Below, piece by piece: positions 1 through 9,319 of a stretch of 64,000 nt of DNA; the stretch's first letter is position 1, and each line of letters begins with the position of its first letter. The translations under genes and the position numbers were made by a program. Source of the stretch: JABSQH01 sp039177505. Its GTDB lineage: Bacteria > Actinomycetota > Acidimicrobiia > Acidimicrobiales > Ilumatobacteraceae. The DNA lies in contig JBCDFR010000019.1 in the NCBI GenBank assembly GCA_039177505.1, positions 1 through 64,000 of the forward strand, written 5' to 3'. The notes beneath the pieces were generated by a model. The model was not told the origin of the DNA. It worked only from the letters and a program-made list of their open reading frames with translations, and made no database searches.

Positions 1-654
1 GCGGCGGGCGATGTGTTCGGCCATCTTGAGCGTCTCGGTCTCGAGGTCATCGCGAGCGACGACCTTGTTGACCATCCCGGCGCGTAACGCTTCGTCGGCG
101 GTGATCGCTCGTCCGGTGAACAGCATCTCCTTGGCCAGCCGGGCACCGGCTTCGTACGGATGGGTGAAGTACTCGTGGCCGTTTACGCCGAAGGCCACGA
201 CCGGATCGGAGAACGTGGCGTCTTCTGAACAGACGATGAGGTCCATCGGCCACACGAGCATCAGCCCGCCCGCGATCACCTTGCCCTGGACCTGCGCGAT
301 CGTCGGCTTGGAGATGTTGCGCCAGCGCCAACACAACCCGACGTACATCTCGGCTTCGCGCGCCATGTACCCCTCGGCGCCGTCGCTGTCGAAGTGGCAC
401 TGGGTGCCGATCGTCGGGAGTGCATCCATGTCCTGGTTGGTCTCGGCGAGATCGTGTCCGGACGAGAAGTGTTTGCCGTCGGCGGCGAGCACGATGCAGC
501 GGACATCGTCGTCTCGGGCAGCGACATCGAAGGCCTCGTTGAGTTCGGTGAGCATCAGGTAGTTCTGCGCGTTCGCCGCCTCCGACCGGGCGAGGGTGAT
601 TCGTCCGACGCGCTCGGCGGGTGTGTCGTAGCGGATGTGCTCCCAATCGCTCAT
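1..654 (-). CDS. Enoyl-CoA hydratase/isomerase family protein (3' end outside window)
   Basis: Crotonase-fold enzyme acting on acyl-CoA thioesters, probably in fatty-acid or sterol side-chain breakdown. The frame is open from an ATG at 654 to the window edge, giving 218 residues of an expected 260-290, so the C-terminus is missing. Visible crotonase features are the first oxyanion-hole segment KHFSSGHDLA (residues 61-70) and the second, GKVIAGGLML (124-133). A long insert follows the first motif (residues 71-100), as in many actinobacterial members. The exact substrate cannot be told. It is the first gene of the minus-strand group with the LLM oxidoreductase behind it, 88 nt away. Confidence 0.85.
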   Translation of the reverse strand, partial: MSDWEHIRYDTPAERVGRITLARSEAANAQNYLMLTELNEAFDVAARDDDVRCIVLAADGKHFSSGHDLAETNQDMDALPTIGTQCHFDSDGAEGYMAREAEMYVGLCWRWRNISKPTIAQVQGKVIAGGLMLVWPMDLIVCSEDATFSDPVVAFGVNGHEYFTHPYEAGARLAKEMLFTGRAITADEALRAGMVNKVVARDDLETETLKMAEHIARR

Positions 655-742
655 GAAAGGGACCGTACCCGGGCGGGGGTGAGCGCCAGTGAGCCAGCGC
701 GTCGTCGTGCCGCCTGCCGGGCTGGAGGCGCCGCGGCAGTAG

Positions 743-1636
743 TCAGGCGCCCGGCGCGAGCACCTCGAGCGCGCGCCAGTCGATGGCGAGCGGATCGTCG
801 ACGGCGATCGGCTGCACACAGACGTGATCGGCACCAGCGTCGTAGTGCGCTTGCACACCGGCGCGCAGGCGGTCTTCGTCGCCCCACACGACCACCGCAT
901 CGATGAATCGATTGGCACGCGACTCGATCTCGTCCTCGGTGAACCCGAGACGCTTCCAGTTGTTGCGGTAGTTCGGAAGGTCGGCGTAGATGTTGCTCGT
1001 GCGGATCGCCGCGGCGCGCGCCGCGTCTGCATCGGTCGACAGGATCACCTTCTGCTCCACGCACAGCAACTTGTCGGGGCCGAGGATCTCGCGAGCCTGC
1101 GCCGTGTGTTCGGGCGTGGTGAAGTAGGGGTGGGCACCATCGGCGGCGGTTGCTGACAGTTCGAGCATCTTCGGGCCGAGCGCGGCGAGCAGGCGCAGCG
1201 GTGGTTCGGCCGGGGGAACCGATGTGTAACGGAACTTGTCCATCGTCGCCAGGTACTCACGCATCTGGGAATACGGCTTGGAGTAGTCGAGTTTGCGGAC
1301 CCCGGCCACCATCGGTGCATGGCTCACGCCGAGGCCGAGAATGAAGCGCCCGCCGGTCTGCTCTGCGACCGTCAGTGAGGTCTGGACCATCGACGAGGGA
1401 TGGCGGTTGAAGATGCCCGCGATGCCCGTTGCGTATTGCAGCGAATCGGTCTGCGAAGCGAGCCACGCGACGTGCGGGAACGGATCGCGGCCGAGGGTCT
1501 CGGGAAGCCAGAGGGTGGAGTAGCCGAGCGACTCGACGCGGCCCGCGAACTCGGCAGCGGCGCCTGCCGGCATCGCCTCGGTGAACATCCAGACCCCCGT
1601 ATTCGCGGGTCCGACCAGTCGATCTCGTGCACTCAT
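743..1636 (-). CDS. LLM-class F420-dependent oxidoreductase
   Basis: Luciferase-like monooxygenase family TIM-barrel protein of 297 residues. It keeps the pattern of the actinobacterial F420-dependent subgroup: TLWLPE near the N-terminus, then a FILGLGVSH-type strand, and a C-terminal DHVCVQPI segment. Members use reduced deazaflavin F420 (sometimes FMN) to reduce or oxidise small organic substrates, which cannot be predicted here. The ORF is open up to 1675, but ATG at 1636 is preferred because a TAGCGT box lies 7 nt upstream (1644-1649) and homologues begin near this point. The gamma-glutamylcyclotransferase-like gene ends 10 nt upstream. Confidence 0.85.
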   Translation of the reverse strand: MSARDRLVGPANTGVWMFTEAMPAGAAAEFAGRVESLGYSTLWLPETLGRDPFPHVAWLASQTDSLQYATGIAGIFNRHPSSMVQTSLTVAEQTGGRFILGLGVSHAPMVAGVRKLDYSKPYSQMREYLATMDKFRYTSVPPAEPPLRLLAALGPKMLELSATAADGAHPYFTTPEHTAQAREILGPDKLLCVEQKVILSTDADAARAAAIRTSNIYADLPNYRNNWKRLGFTEDEIESRANRFIDAVVVWGDEDRLRAGVQAHYDAGADHVCVQPIAVDDPLAIDWRALEVLAPGA

Positions 1637-1643
1637 CTCATCG

Positions 1644-1649
1644 ACGCTA
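1644..1649 (-). promoter_or_regulatory. Putative -10 box (TAGCGT) for leaderless LLM oxidoreductase mRNA
   Basis: A TAGCGT hexamer (TANNNT pattern) ends 7 nt before the ATG at 1636 and no purine-rich ribosome-binding site lies between. This geometry is that of actinobacterial leaderless promoters. Confidence 0.45.
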
Positions 1650-2045
1650 GAGCGGCCGGTGAGCCAGCCAATCACCCGAGCGGATCGGCGTCAGGTCGAG
1701 CTCCCCGCCGTACTGGTAGGCCCAGGCGCGATGCCCGTTCGCCGTGTCGATGGCGACCCGGTGATACAAGCCGGCGACGGTCCCCTCGATCTCGTCGAGG
1801 ATGGCGAGCGCACGCTCGACGTCGTCGAGTTCGTACGTCCGTCCGACGATCGTCGCAGCGCCCGGGTCGCGAAACATCGCTGCGGGGTAGTCGAGTCCGG
1901 TATCGAACAGCCGGCCCGCCACTCGATCGGCGACACCGTCGTCGGCCACCAACGGCGCCAGCCGCTGCCAACGGACGTCGCCGGGTAGGAGGGTGCCGTA
2001 CACGAACACATGGTCGAGTTCGAGTTTCGAGTTTGGTTCGTGCAC
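1647..2045 (-). CDS. Gamma-glutamylcyclotransferase-like (GGCT/AIG2 fold) protein
   Basis: Small protein of 132 residues with the two hallmarks of the GGCT/AIG2-like fold: the glycine loop YGTLLPG (residues 16-22) and the acidic segment LDEIEG (83-88), whose glutamate is the general acid/base in characterised members. Such enzymes release 5-oxoproline from gamma-glutamyl peptides or amines; the natural substrate here is unknown. The frame extends far upstream without coding character, so I chose GTG at 2045, just before the conserved VFVYGT. It is divergent from the DUF3179 lipoprotein with about 39 nt between the starts. Confidence 0.75.
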   Translation of the reverse strand: MHEPNSKLELDHVFVYGTLLPGDVRWQRLAPLVADDGVADRVAGRLFDTGLDYPAAMFRDPGAATIVGRTYELDDVERALAILDEIEGTVAGLYHRVAIDTANGHRAWAYQYGGELDLTPIRSGDWLAHRPL

Positions 2046-2084
2046 GCGACGAATTCTGGTCGATCGGTGCGGGTTTGGTCGACC

Positions 2085-3386
2085 ATGCGAATGCGCCTGG
2101 TGCTCCCTGCCGCTGCGGTGGTTCTCGCTGCGTGCGGTACCACGACCGACGACGAACCGGGCGGTGACGGAACCTCGGCGGTGCTCGATGACGACGGCGC
2201 AGTCCTCGACGAATCGGCCGACGAGCCCGCCGACGACTCGGGCGACGAGACGGGTAGCGCGGCGAACCTGGCGTACGCACCCGAGGTCGTCGCGACCGAG
2301 GCGGTCGAATCGAGCGTACGGGAGGACGTGCCGTCCGGTCTCGAGACCTTTCGCGATCCGATTCCCGAGCTGCCCGAACCAGCAATCGATCTCAGCCGGC
2401 TGCGCTCTGGCGGTCCGCCGCCCGACGGCATTCCGTCGATCGACGACCCGGTGTTCCAAACCGCCGACAGCGCGACGCATCTCGCGCCCGAGGCACCGGT
2501 GCTTGCACTCGAGATCGACGGCGACGCTCGGGCCTATCCACTCGAGGTGATGGTCTGGCACGAGATCGTCAACGACACCGTCGGCGGCGTGCCGGTCGCC
2601 GTGGCCTACTGCCCGCTGTGCAACTCGGTAACCGTGCACGACCGGCGGGTCGAGGGTCGCGTGCTCGACTTCGGTGTGTCAGGCCTGCTGTACAACTCCA
2701 GCCTCGTCATGTACGACCGCCAGACCGAGACGTTGTGGAGCCACTTCGCCGGTCGCCCGCTCTACGGCGAGCTGGGCAGCGCGGAGCTGGTCGACTATCC
2801 CGCCACCATCGTCGGGTTCGAGGAGTGGCGCGCGGCCAACCCCGACGGACTGGTGCTCACCCGCGAGACCGGGGAATCTCGCCAGTACGGAGTCAACCCG
2901 TATCCCGGCTACGACGACGTGAACTCCGACCCGTTCCTGTTCGAAGGAGAGGTCGACGGGCGTTACACCGCAATGACCCGCATGGTCGGGGTGGAGTCAG
3001 CCGACGGGGAGGATGCGCTGGCGTTCCCGTTGCTCGAACTACAGGAGTCAGGGGTGTCGACCGGCAGCCTCGGCGGCGACGACGTCGTCGCGTTCTGGGT
3101 CCCCGGCGCCGCCTCGGCGCTCGACACCTTCGATGTCGCAGACGGCGTCGACGTCGGCGCCACCGGAGTGTTCGTCCCCGAGGTCGATGGTCAGCAGCTG
3201 ACGTTCTCGATCGACCCGGCCGATCCCACGGTGATACTCGACGCCGAGACCGGCTCGACGTGGAACGTGTTCGGCGAGGCAACCGGCGGTGAGCTCGTCG
3301 GCGCCCGGCTCGAGCAAATCGTGCACATCGACACCTTTTGGTTCGCGTGGAACGCCTTTCATCCAGCCAGCGCTGTCGCTGGCTGA
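2085..3386 (+). CDS. DUF3179-domain lipoprotein
   Basis: Secreted, lipid-anchored protein of 433 residues. The N-terminus (MRMRLVLP...VLAAC) is a type II signal peptide with the lipobox cysteine at residue 17, followed by an acidic low-complexity linker to about residue 60. The rest matches DUF3179: DGIPSIDDP, YPLEVMVWHEIVND, VAYCPLCNS and the GLLYNSSLVMYDR/TLWSHF segments. The CPLC motif is typical of the family; its function is unknown, with metal or redox binding a guess. I placed the start at ATG 2085 because it begins the signal peptide; ATG 2091 is also possible. Confidence 0.85.
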   Translation: MRMRLVLPAAAVVLAACGTTTDDEPGGDGTSAVLDDDGAVLDESADEPADDSGDETGSAANLAYAPEVVATEAVESSVREDVPSGLETFRDPIPELPEPAIDLSRLRSGGPPPDGIPSIDDPVFQTADSATHLAPEAPVLALEIDGDARAYPLEVMVWHEIVNDTVGGVPVAVAYCPLCNSVTVHDRRVEGRVLDFGVSGLLYNSSLVMYDRQTETLWSHFAGRPLYGELGSAELVDYPATIVGFEEWRAANPDGLVLTRETGESRQYGVNPYPGYDDVNSDPFLFEGEVDGRYTAMTRMVGVESADGEDALAFPLLELQESGVSTGSLGGDDVVAFWVPGAASALDTFDVADGVDVGATGVFVPEVDGQQLTFSIDPADPTVILDAETGSTWNVFGEATGGELVGARLEQIVHIDTFWFAWNAFHPASAVAG

Positions 3387-3412
3387 TGTCGTGAGTGCGC
3401 GCGGGTCGATTG

Positions 3413-5227
3413 TCAGGTTGTCGACTCGGAGCGGCGGTCTAGATCGGCCTGCAACGTGGGCGCGGCGAGCCCTACGACGTCGCCGTTGGTCGGGATCGCA
3501 TCGTTGCGGCCGAGGAACGCCATGCGCCCAGCGATTACTCGAACGAGCGGGATGAACTCGTCGTCGACCACCGCCTGGCTGATGCGTCCGCCGGCCGGGC
3601 CGCTCCGGACGCGCCATCCCTGCCGGCTGCGCTCGTCGATCGTGCCGAACGACAGTGTCTCGATCCCGACGAGCCGTCCGAGGTACTCATCGGGCACGGC
3701 CGTGTCGCCGCTGCGGCGGCGCGTCGGCGTGAGCTGAAACACCTCGCGTCGGCCGAACACTCGCGCGTACCGCGCGGTGGCGAGGGCGTTGACCTCGTCG
3801 TTGGAGGTGAACGCCAGTAGCCGGCCGATGCCACGCAAGTCCAGACTGTTGATCGCGTCCTCTGCGAGCACGTTCATGCGCCGCGCGGTCAGGCCGGCGG
3901 CGATCGCGCGCGACACGTTGTACGGGTCGGTGTCGACGAGCACGGTCTTCACGCCGCGCTCTTGCAGTTGGAGCGCCAGCCCGCGAGCGGTGGCGTGGGC
4001 GCCGGCGATCATCAACCCATCGGCGTGTGCCTCGGCGAGTCCGAGTGCGCGTGCGGCAGGGGATGCAAGAAAGCCGTACACGGTGATCGTGCCGATGATC
4101 ACGAGAAACACGATCGGCACGATCTTGTCGGCGTCGTCGACACCGGCATCTTCGAGGCGCAACGCAAAGATCGCCGAGACCGCAGCCGCGACGATGCCCC
4201 GTGGTGCCAGGGTCGTGAGGAACACCCGCTCCCGCCACGACAGGTCGGTGCGGATCGTTGAGACCAGCACCGAGAGCGGACGCGCAACGAGCACGAGCAC
4301 GGCGAGGAACCCCAGCGCGGGCAGCGCGATGTCGTCGAGCGCATCTGCGTCGATGCGGGCCGCCAGCAAGATGAACAGCACCGAGATCAGCAAGGTGCGC
4401 AGACTCTCGTTGAACTCGAGCACTTGGCGGATCGTCGAGCTCTCGCGCCGCGCCAGGTACATCCCGAGCACCGTCACGGTCAGTAGCCCCGCCTCTTCTT
4501 GGATCTCGTTCGTCGCCACGAATGCGCCGATCACGAAGGCCAGCGTGATCGGGATCGCCAGCTGGTCGGGGATCAGGAAGCGGCGCAGCGCCGAGTCGAG
4601 AGCGAACGCTGCGACGAGTCCGATCCCGACGCCGGCGAGCAACGTCAAGAGGACGACGCCGACGATCGTGAAGATCGCTTCGTCGGTCTCGTCGGTGATC
4701 ACGATCTCGAAGGCCACCAGCGCCGCGGTAGCCCCGATCGGGTCGATCAGCACACCCTCCGCGCGCAGGATGGGGCCCGTTCGCCCCGCTGGTCGAACGA
4801 ATCGCAACAGCGGCCCGACGACGGTCGGTCCGGTAACGACGAGCACGGCGCCGAGCACGATCGCCGCCTGATTACTGATGTCGAAGATCTCGCGGGCGGC
4901 GTACCACGAGATCACACCGGTGAGGAGTGCGCCGATCGAAATCAGTCGTCGCACGACCGTGCCCGTCGAGCGCAACGCTCGTGGCGGGAGGTCGAGGCCC
5001 CCTTCGAACAGAATCAGCGCAACGGCGATCGACACGAGCGGAAACAAGGTTCCGCCGAGGAGTTCATCGGGATCGACGACGCCGAGCCCTGGGCCGAGGA
5101 CGAGGCCGGCGACCAGCAAGGCGATGATCGAAGGGATCTGCGTACGCCAGGCCAACCACTGAGCGAGCATGCCCGCGCCGAGAATCAGCGCCAGGGTGGG
5201 ACCGATCGCCGAGGTGGCAGCGAGCAT
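3413..5227 (-). CDS. Monovalent cation/proton antiporter with C-terminal RCK (TrkA-N-like) domain
   Basis: Membrane protein of 604 residues. About the first 400 hold 12 or so hydrophobic helices with CPA-family segments such as PSIIALLVAGLVLGPG, LILFEGGLDL and LGAVLVVTGPTVVGPLL (the TGPT transport signature region). The C-terminal 200 residues form a cytosolic nucleotide-binding RCK-like domain (MIAGAHATARGLALQLQERG, VLVDTD). It probably exchanges Na+ or K+ for H+ under NAD(H) or nucleotide control. The upstream part of the ORF (to 5413) is not hydrophobic or conserved; ATG 5227 begins the first membrane helix. It is divergent from the hydrolase-OsmC gene. Confidence 0.88.
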   Translation of the reverse strand: MLAATSAIGPTLALILGAGMLAQWLAWRTQIPSIIALLVAGLVLGPGLGVVDPDELLGGTLFPLVSIAVALILFEGGLDLPPRALRSTGTVVRRLISIGALLTGVISWYAAREIFDISNQAAIVLGAVLVVTGPTVVGPLLRFVRPAGRTGPILRAEGVLIDPIGATAALVAFEIVITDETDEAIFTIVGVVLLTLLAGVGIGLVAAFALDSALRRFLIPDQLAIPITLAFVIGAFVATNEIQEEAGLLTVTVLGMYLARRESSTIRQVLEFNESLRTLLISVLFILLAARIDADALDDIALPALGFLAVLVLVARPLSVLVSTIRTDLSWRERVFLTTLAPRGIVAAAVSAIFALRLEDAGVDDADKIVPIVFLVIIGTITVYGFLASPAARALGLAEAHADGLMIAGAHATARGLALQLQERGVKTVLVDTDPYNVSRAIAAGLTARRMNVLAEDAINSLDLRGIGRLLAFTSNDEVNALATARYARVFGRREVFQLTPTRRRSGDTAVPDEYLGRLVGIETLSFGTIDERSRQGWRVRSGPAGGRISQAVVDDEFIPLVRVIAGRMAFLGRNDAIPTNGDVVGLAAPTLQADLDRRSESTT

Positions 5228-5289
5228 CCACGCGCACGCTAGTTGAGGTGTGAATACGTCGTCAGGAACAACGTCGAGCAGCCGACCGG

Positions 5290-5295
5290 TACGGT
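5290..5295 (+). promoter_or_regulatory. Putative -10 box (TACGGT) for the hydrolase-OsmC gene
   Basis: TACGGT ends 7 nt before the GTG start at 5303, consistent with a leaderless transcript and supporting that start. Confidence 0.4.
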
Positions 5296-5302
5296 CCTCG
5301 CT

Positions 5303-6556
5303 GTGACCGCTCGTGTACAACGCATCACGTTTCCCGGAAGCCGCGGCGACGACCTCGCGGGACGGCTCGACCTGCCCGCAGGCCCGCCACTCGCGTATGC
5401 CTTGTTCGCACACTGCTTCACGTGCAGCAAGGACATCAAGGCGGCATCACGCATTGCCGCCGGCTTGACCGATCAGGGGTACGCGGTGTTGCGCTTCGAC
5501 TTCACCGGACTCGGCGCGAGCGACGGAGAGTTCGCCAATACCAACTTCTCCACGAACACCGACGATCTGCTGGCGGCCACGGCCTGGCTCCGCGAGCACC
5601 ATCGGGCGCCTCAGCTGCTGATCGGGCATTCGCTCGGTGGTGCCGCGGTGCTGGCGATCGCTGGACGAGTCGCGGAGGTGCGCGCCGTCGTCACGATCGG
5701 CGCTCCCGCCGACCCCGAGCACGTTACGAAGTCGTTCGACTGCTCGATCGAGGAGATCGATGCGGTCGGCGAGGCCGACGTCGAGCTGGCCGGTCGCACG
5801 TTCCGCATCCGCAAGCAGTTCCTCGACGACGTGCGCAACGCCGTCGTGCTCGACGATTTCTCGTCATCTCGGCGGGCACTGCTGGTGCTGCACTCTCCGA
5901 CCGACAACACCGTCGGCATCGAGAACGCTGCGATGATCTTCGAGGCGGCCCGTCACCCGAAGAGCTTCATCGCCCTCGACGGGGCCGACCACCTGTTGCT
6001 CGATCCGCACGATGCGGCGTATGCGGCCACGGTGATCGCCGCGTTCGGACGGCGCTACGTGCTCGATCAGCGCGAGCTCGCACCGTCGCCGAGATCGTCA
6101 GCGCAGGTCGTCGTGGCCGAGACGACACAAGGGCCGTTTCTCAATCACGTGGTGGTCGGGCAGCACCGGATGCTTGCCGACGAGCCGGAGTCGATCGGCG
6201 GATTCGACGCCGGCCCGTCGCCGTACGACCTCCTCGGGGCTGCGCTGGGAGCGTGTACGTCGATGACGCTGCGGATGTACGCCGACCGCAAGCGACTCCC
6301 ACTCGATCGGGTGACCGTCGAGGTCGACCACGGTCGCGTGCACGCCGACGACTGTGTGGAGTGCGCCGTCGACGAGCCACGCTTCTCGGGTCGTACCGGG
6401 ATGATCGACCGGTTCGCGCGCCGCATCACCGTCGAGGGCGACGAGCTGACAGCCGAGGAACGAGAGCAGCTCGTGCGAATCGCCGACAAATGCCCGGTAC
6501 ACCGAACGCTCGAGGCCTCGAGCGTGATCGCCACCGAACTCGCCGCACCCGAGTAG
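5303..6556 (+). CDS. Bifunctional alpha/beta hydrolase / OsmC-family protein
   Basis: Two-domain fusion of 417 residues. Residues 1 to about 255 are an alpha/beta hydrolase with nucleophile elbow GHSLGG near residue 108 and a late LDGADHLLLD segment carrying the catalytic histidine. Residues about 270-417 are an OsmC/Ohr-like domain with the two redox cysteines, in LGACTSMTL (about 317) and DKCPVHRTLE (about 397). OsmC domains reduce organic hydroperoxides; the hydrolase might release or detoxify acyl substrates, which is inference. This fusion is a known architecture. GTG 5303 is preferred over the longer ORF because of the promoter-like box 7 nt upstream. Confidence 0.88.
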   Translation: MTARVQRITFPGSRGDDLAGRLDLPAGPPLAYALFAHCFTCSKDIKAASRIAAGLTDQGYAVLRFDFTGLGASDGEFANTNFSTNTDDLLAATAWLREHHRAPQLLIGHSLGGAAVLAIAGRVAEVRAVVTIGAPADPEHVTKSFDCSIEEIDAVGEADVELAGRTFRIRKQFLDDVRNAVVLDDFSSSRRALLVLHSPTDNTVGIENAAMIFEAARHPKSFIALDGADHLLLDPHDAAYAATVIAAFGRRYVLDQRELAPSPRSSAQVVVAETTQGPFLNHVVVGQHRMLADEPESIGGFDAGPSPYDLLGAALGACTSMTLRMYADRKRLPLDRVTVEVDHGRVHADDCVECAVDEPRFSGRTGMIDRFARRITVEGDELTAEEREQLVRIADKCPVHRTLEASSVIATELAAPE

Positions 6557-6572
6557 GGCGTCGCTCGTTTCG

Positions 6573-7769
6573 ATGCTGCAAGTCGCGCTGTTGGCCGCCG
6601 GTTGTGCGGCGATGCTCGGACGGCCGTTCGGCCTCCCGCGGTGGGTCGGGCCTGTCGTCGCAGCGTTGCTCGGGTTGGCGACAACGGCGGTCGACCTGGG
6701 CGACGCCCGCGATGCGCTCGTCGACTTGGCGCCAGCGCTTGCCTTTCTTGTCTTTGCGGTCCCGCTCGCCGTGGGGCTCGATGAACTGGGCTTCTTCGAG
6801 GCGCTCGCTCGGCGCGTCGGTGCCGGTCGCTGGTTGGTCGGGTGGTTGTGGGTATTGGCGACCTTCGTCGTCATCGTGTTCAACCTCGACGCAGCGGTGG
6901 TCCTGCTGACACCGCTGTATGCCCGCATCGCGCTTCGTCACGGCCTCTCCCCGGAGATGCTCGTGTTCCAACCGGCGCTGCTCGCCGGGCTGGCGTCGGG
7001 GCTGCTGCCGGTGTCGAACCTCACCAACCTGATCGTCGCGACGCAGTTCCATCTCGGGGTCGGGGAGTTCGTTGCCGTGATGGCGCTCCCGACGGCTCTG
7101 GCATGCTCGGTCGGCTTCGTGGCCTATCGGTGGACGTATCGTCGGCAGTCGCCCGCGGGGTGTCAGTCGCTGCACGTGTCCGTCGACGAGCCGCGACCGC
7201 TGAGCGTTGAGGACCGCACCGCGTTGTGGCGCGGTGTTCCCATCGTGGCGTTCGTGCTCGCAGGGTTCACGCTCGGCGAGGTGGTCGGCATCCCACCGTG
7301 GGTCGTCGCTGCGGTTGCCGCAATATGGGCTGCGGCACACGCCCGGCGAGTGCCGGTCGAAACGGTGCCGATCGAAGCGGTCGCGATCGTTGCCGGCCTC
7401 GCCGTGTTGGTGGTGGCAGCCGTACCGCACCTGCCGATCAACTGGTTCTTCGAGCGCTCCGGGTTCGTCGGTGGTCTTGTCGTCGGCGCGTTCGGGGTGC
7501 TGTCGGCCGATCTGGTGAACAACGTCCCCGCGGTGTTGGCCGGGGCTTCGGCGGTGACGTCGACCGAACAGGTGTGGCCGCTCCTGATCGGCGTCAACAT
7601 CGGGCCGTTGTTCGTGCTGACCGGTGCGCTGTCCGGCCTGCTCTGGCGCGACACGGCACGGCGGGTCGGCGTCGACGTGAGCGCGGCCCGCTACTCCGCA
7701 GTTGGCCTGCGCGTGGGCCTGCCCGCCTTGGTGGTGGCGCTACCGGTCGCCGTGATGCTCGCTGGCTGA
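6573..7769 (+). CDS. ArsB/SLC13-like inner-membrane permease
   Basis: Polytopic membrane protein of 398 residues with about ten hydrophobic segments. The segment FNLDAAVVLLTP followed by LLPVSNLTNLIVA matches the ArsB/NhaD (ion transporter superfamily) pattern, and ADLVNNVPAVL near the C-terminus is the second, inverted-repeat copy of that motif. It most likely exports arsenite or transports another anion. No ars regulator or reductase is next to it, so the substrate is uncertain. It starts 16 nt after the OsmC fusion and probably shares its transcript. Its last 30 nt overlap the convergent racemase gene. Confidence 0.8.
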   Translation: MLQVALLAAGCAAMLGRPFGLPRWVGPVVAALLGLATTAVDLGDARDALVDLAPALAFLVFAVPLAVGLDELGFFEALARRVGAGRWLVGWLWVLATFVVIVFNLDAAVVLLTPLYARIALRHGLSPEMLVFQPALLAGLASGLLPVSNLTNLIVATQFHLGVGEFVAVMALPTALACSVGFVAYRWTYRRQSPAGCQSLHVSVDEPRPLSVEDRTALWRGVPIVAFVLAGFTLGEVVGIPPWVVAAVAAIWAAAHARRVPVETVPIEAVAIVAGLAVLVVAAVPHLPINWFFERSGFVGGLVVGAFGVLSADLVNNVPAVLAGASAVTSTEQVWPLLIGVNIGPLFVLTGALSGLLWRDTARRVGVDVSAARYSAVGLRVGLPALVVALPVAVMLAG

Positions 7770-8462
7770 AACGGTTAGGCAGCGCTCCACGATCGCTGCG
7801 GCGTGCAACCTCGCCGTCGGGAAGTACGCAGCGTCGATGTCGTCGGGCCCGACGAGCAGCTCGATCTCGGTGCATCCCGCGATCACGCCCGTCGCGCCGC
7901 GCCCGCGCAACGCATCGATCGCCTCGACCATGCGCCGTCGGCTGGCGTTGTCGATCACGCCGCGCACCAGTTCGTCGTAGATCGTGTGGTGGATCATCGT
8001 GCGGTCGGGTTCGTCCGGAATGAGCACCTCGATCCCGTTGCTCGTCAAGCGCGAACTGAGGAAGTCGTGTTCCATCGTGTAGCGCGTTCCGACGAGCCCG
8101 ACGCATGCAATTCCTACCGACATCACCGCGCCGGCCGTTGCGTCGCCGATGTGTACGAACTCCGCGGCGTCCAGTGCTTGCTCGATGCGGCCCGCAACGC
8201 GGTGCATCGTGTTGGTGCAGAGAGCGATGACCTCGGCGCCCGAGCGCTCGAGCTGCCGAGCGTCAGATGCCAGCAGGTCGCCCATCGCGTCCCACTCGCC
8301 AGCGGCTTGCAGTGCCTCTATGGCGGCGAAGTCGTAGCTGCGGATGACGAGATCGGCCGAGTGCGTACCACCGAGCTGCTCGCGCACCCCCTGGTTGATC
8401 AGGCGCTCGTACTCGATCGAGCTTTCCCAGCTCATCCCGCCGAGCAATCCGATGCGACGCAC
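7740..8462 (-). CDS. Aspartate/glutamate racemase family protein
   Basis: Cofactor-independent amino-acid racemase of 240 residues. It has the glycine-rich start IGLLGGMSWESS and the two catalytic cysteines of the family, in LCTNTMH (about residue 82) and AGCTEIELL (about residue 195). Family members interconvert D- and L-aspartate or related acids. It begins with GTG at 8462, sharing one base with the stop codon of yihY upstream, so it is the third gene of an ung-yihY-racemase operon. D-amino acids are typical cell-wall precursors, but the physiological substrate is not shown. Confidence 0.85.
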   Translation of the reverse strand: MRRIGLLGGMSWESSIEYERLINQGVREQLGGTHSADLVIRSYDFAAIEALQAAGEWDAMGDLLASDARQLERSGAEVIALCTNTMHRVAGRIEQALDAAEFVHIGDATAGAVMSVGIACVGLVGTRYTMEHDFLSSRLTSNGIEVLIPDEPDRTMIHHTIYDELVRGVIDNASRRRMVEAIDALRGRGATGVIAGCTEIELLVGPDDIDAAYFPTARLHAAAIVERCLTVSASEHHGDR

Positions 8463-9319
8463 TAGTCCTCGATCGCTGGTTGTTCCGTGGGGCGACGGCG
8501 CACGATGGCCGCGTTGAGTTCAGCCGACATGAGCGTGGCGATCGCCACGAAACCGAGCCAGGTGACGATGCCGAGAACGATCGCGAACGTGCCGTAGGTC
8601 TCCCCGGCATTGTCGGAGATCGCCTTGACGATCCTCGTCCCGGAGTGCTGGAGAATCGAATAGGCGATGCCGGCGATGACCGCGCCGGGAGCGACATCGC
8701 GCCACGTCGGCGATGCCGACGTCATGAGCCGGTACAGCACTGCGATCACCGCGATGTTGATCGCCACCGCACCGACGGTGAGCAGCACGCGGCCCGAGCC
8801 GGGCAGTTCGGCTCGATTGACCAGTGCCGTCAGCGTGATCGACACCACCTGTGCGGCACCGAGTAGCACGATCCCAGCGAGCGCCTTGCCGCGTTGAGCG
8901 GGCAGGTTGGAGCGGGCGTCGATGTCGATCTCCCATATGTCGTCGAGCGAACTCTGTAGCCCGACGAATGCCCTCGTGGCCGACCACAGCGCACCGCCGA
9001 GACCGATCAGGAGCGCCCAGACGTTGCCGGACAACGAGGTCGGGTCCTCACCGACTTGTTCGTTGAGGACCGGGATCTCGGCCAGCGCGCCGTTGACGAT
9101 GTCCTGTTGCAGCTGTTCGTTGTTTTGCAGCAGGAAACCGAGAATTGTGGTCGCTGCGAGGAGCGCCGGGAAGATCGACAGAAAGCTCCAGAACGCGAGC
9201 ACCGACGCGTTACGGCCACTGAGGTGTCGCCTCCAGCCATCGAGCGTCTCGACGGCGACGTCGATCGCCGGCGAGCGCTTCCGAACGGCGACCACGCGAT
9301 CGCTCGTGGTCCAGCTCAT
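8462..9319 (-). CDS. YihY/BrkB-family integral membrane protein
   Basis: Membrane protein of 285 residues with about six transmembrane helices. The segments SVLAFWSFLSIFPALLAATT and the C-terminal TYGTFAIVLGIVTWLGFVAI are characteristic of the YihY/BrkB (formerly mis-named ribonuclease BN) family, whose function remains unsettled; a transport or lipid-related role is suspected. I chose ATG 9319 because it overlaps the ung stop codon by 4 nt (ATGA), a coupling arrangement, and because the longer ORF to 9592 lies inside ung. Second gene of the ung operon. Confidence 0.85.
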   Translation of the reverse strand: MSWTTSDRVVAVRKRSPAIDVAVETLDGWRRHLSGRNASVLAFWSFLSIFPALLAATTILGFLLQNNEQLQQDIVNGALAEIPVLNEQVGEDPTSLSGNVWALLIGLGGALWSATRAFVGLQSSLDDIWEIDIDARSNLPAQRGKALAGIVLLGAAQVVSITLTALVNRAELPGSGRVLLTVGAVAINIAVIAVLYRLMTSASPTWRDVAPGAVIAGIAYSILQHSGTRIVKAISDNAGETYGTFAIVLGIVTWLGFVAIATLMSAELNAAIVRRRPTEQPAIED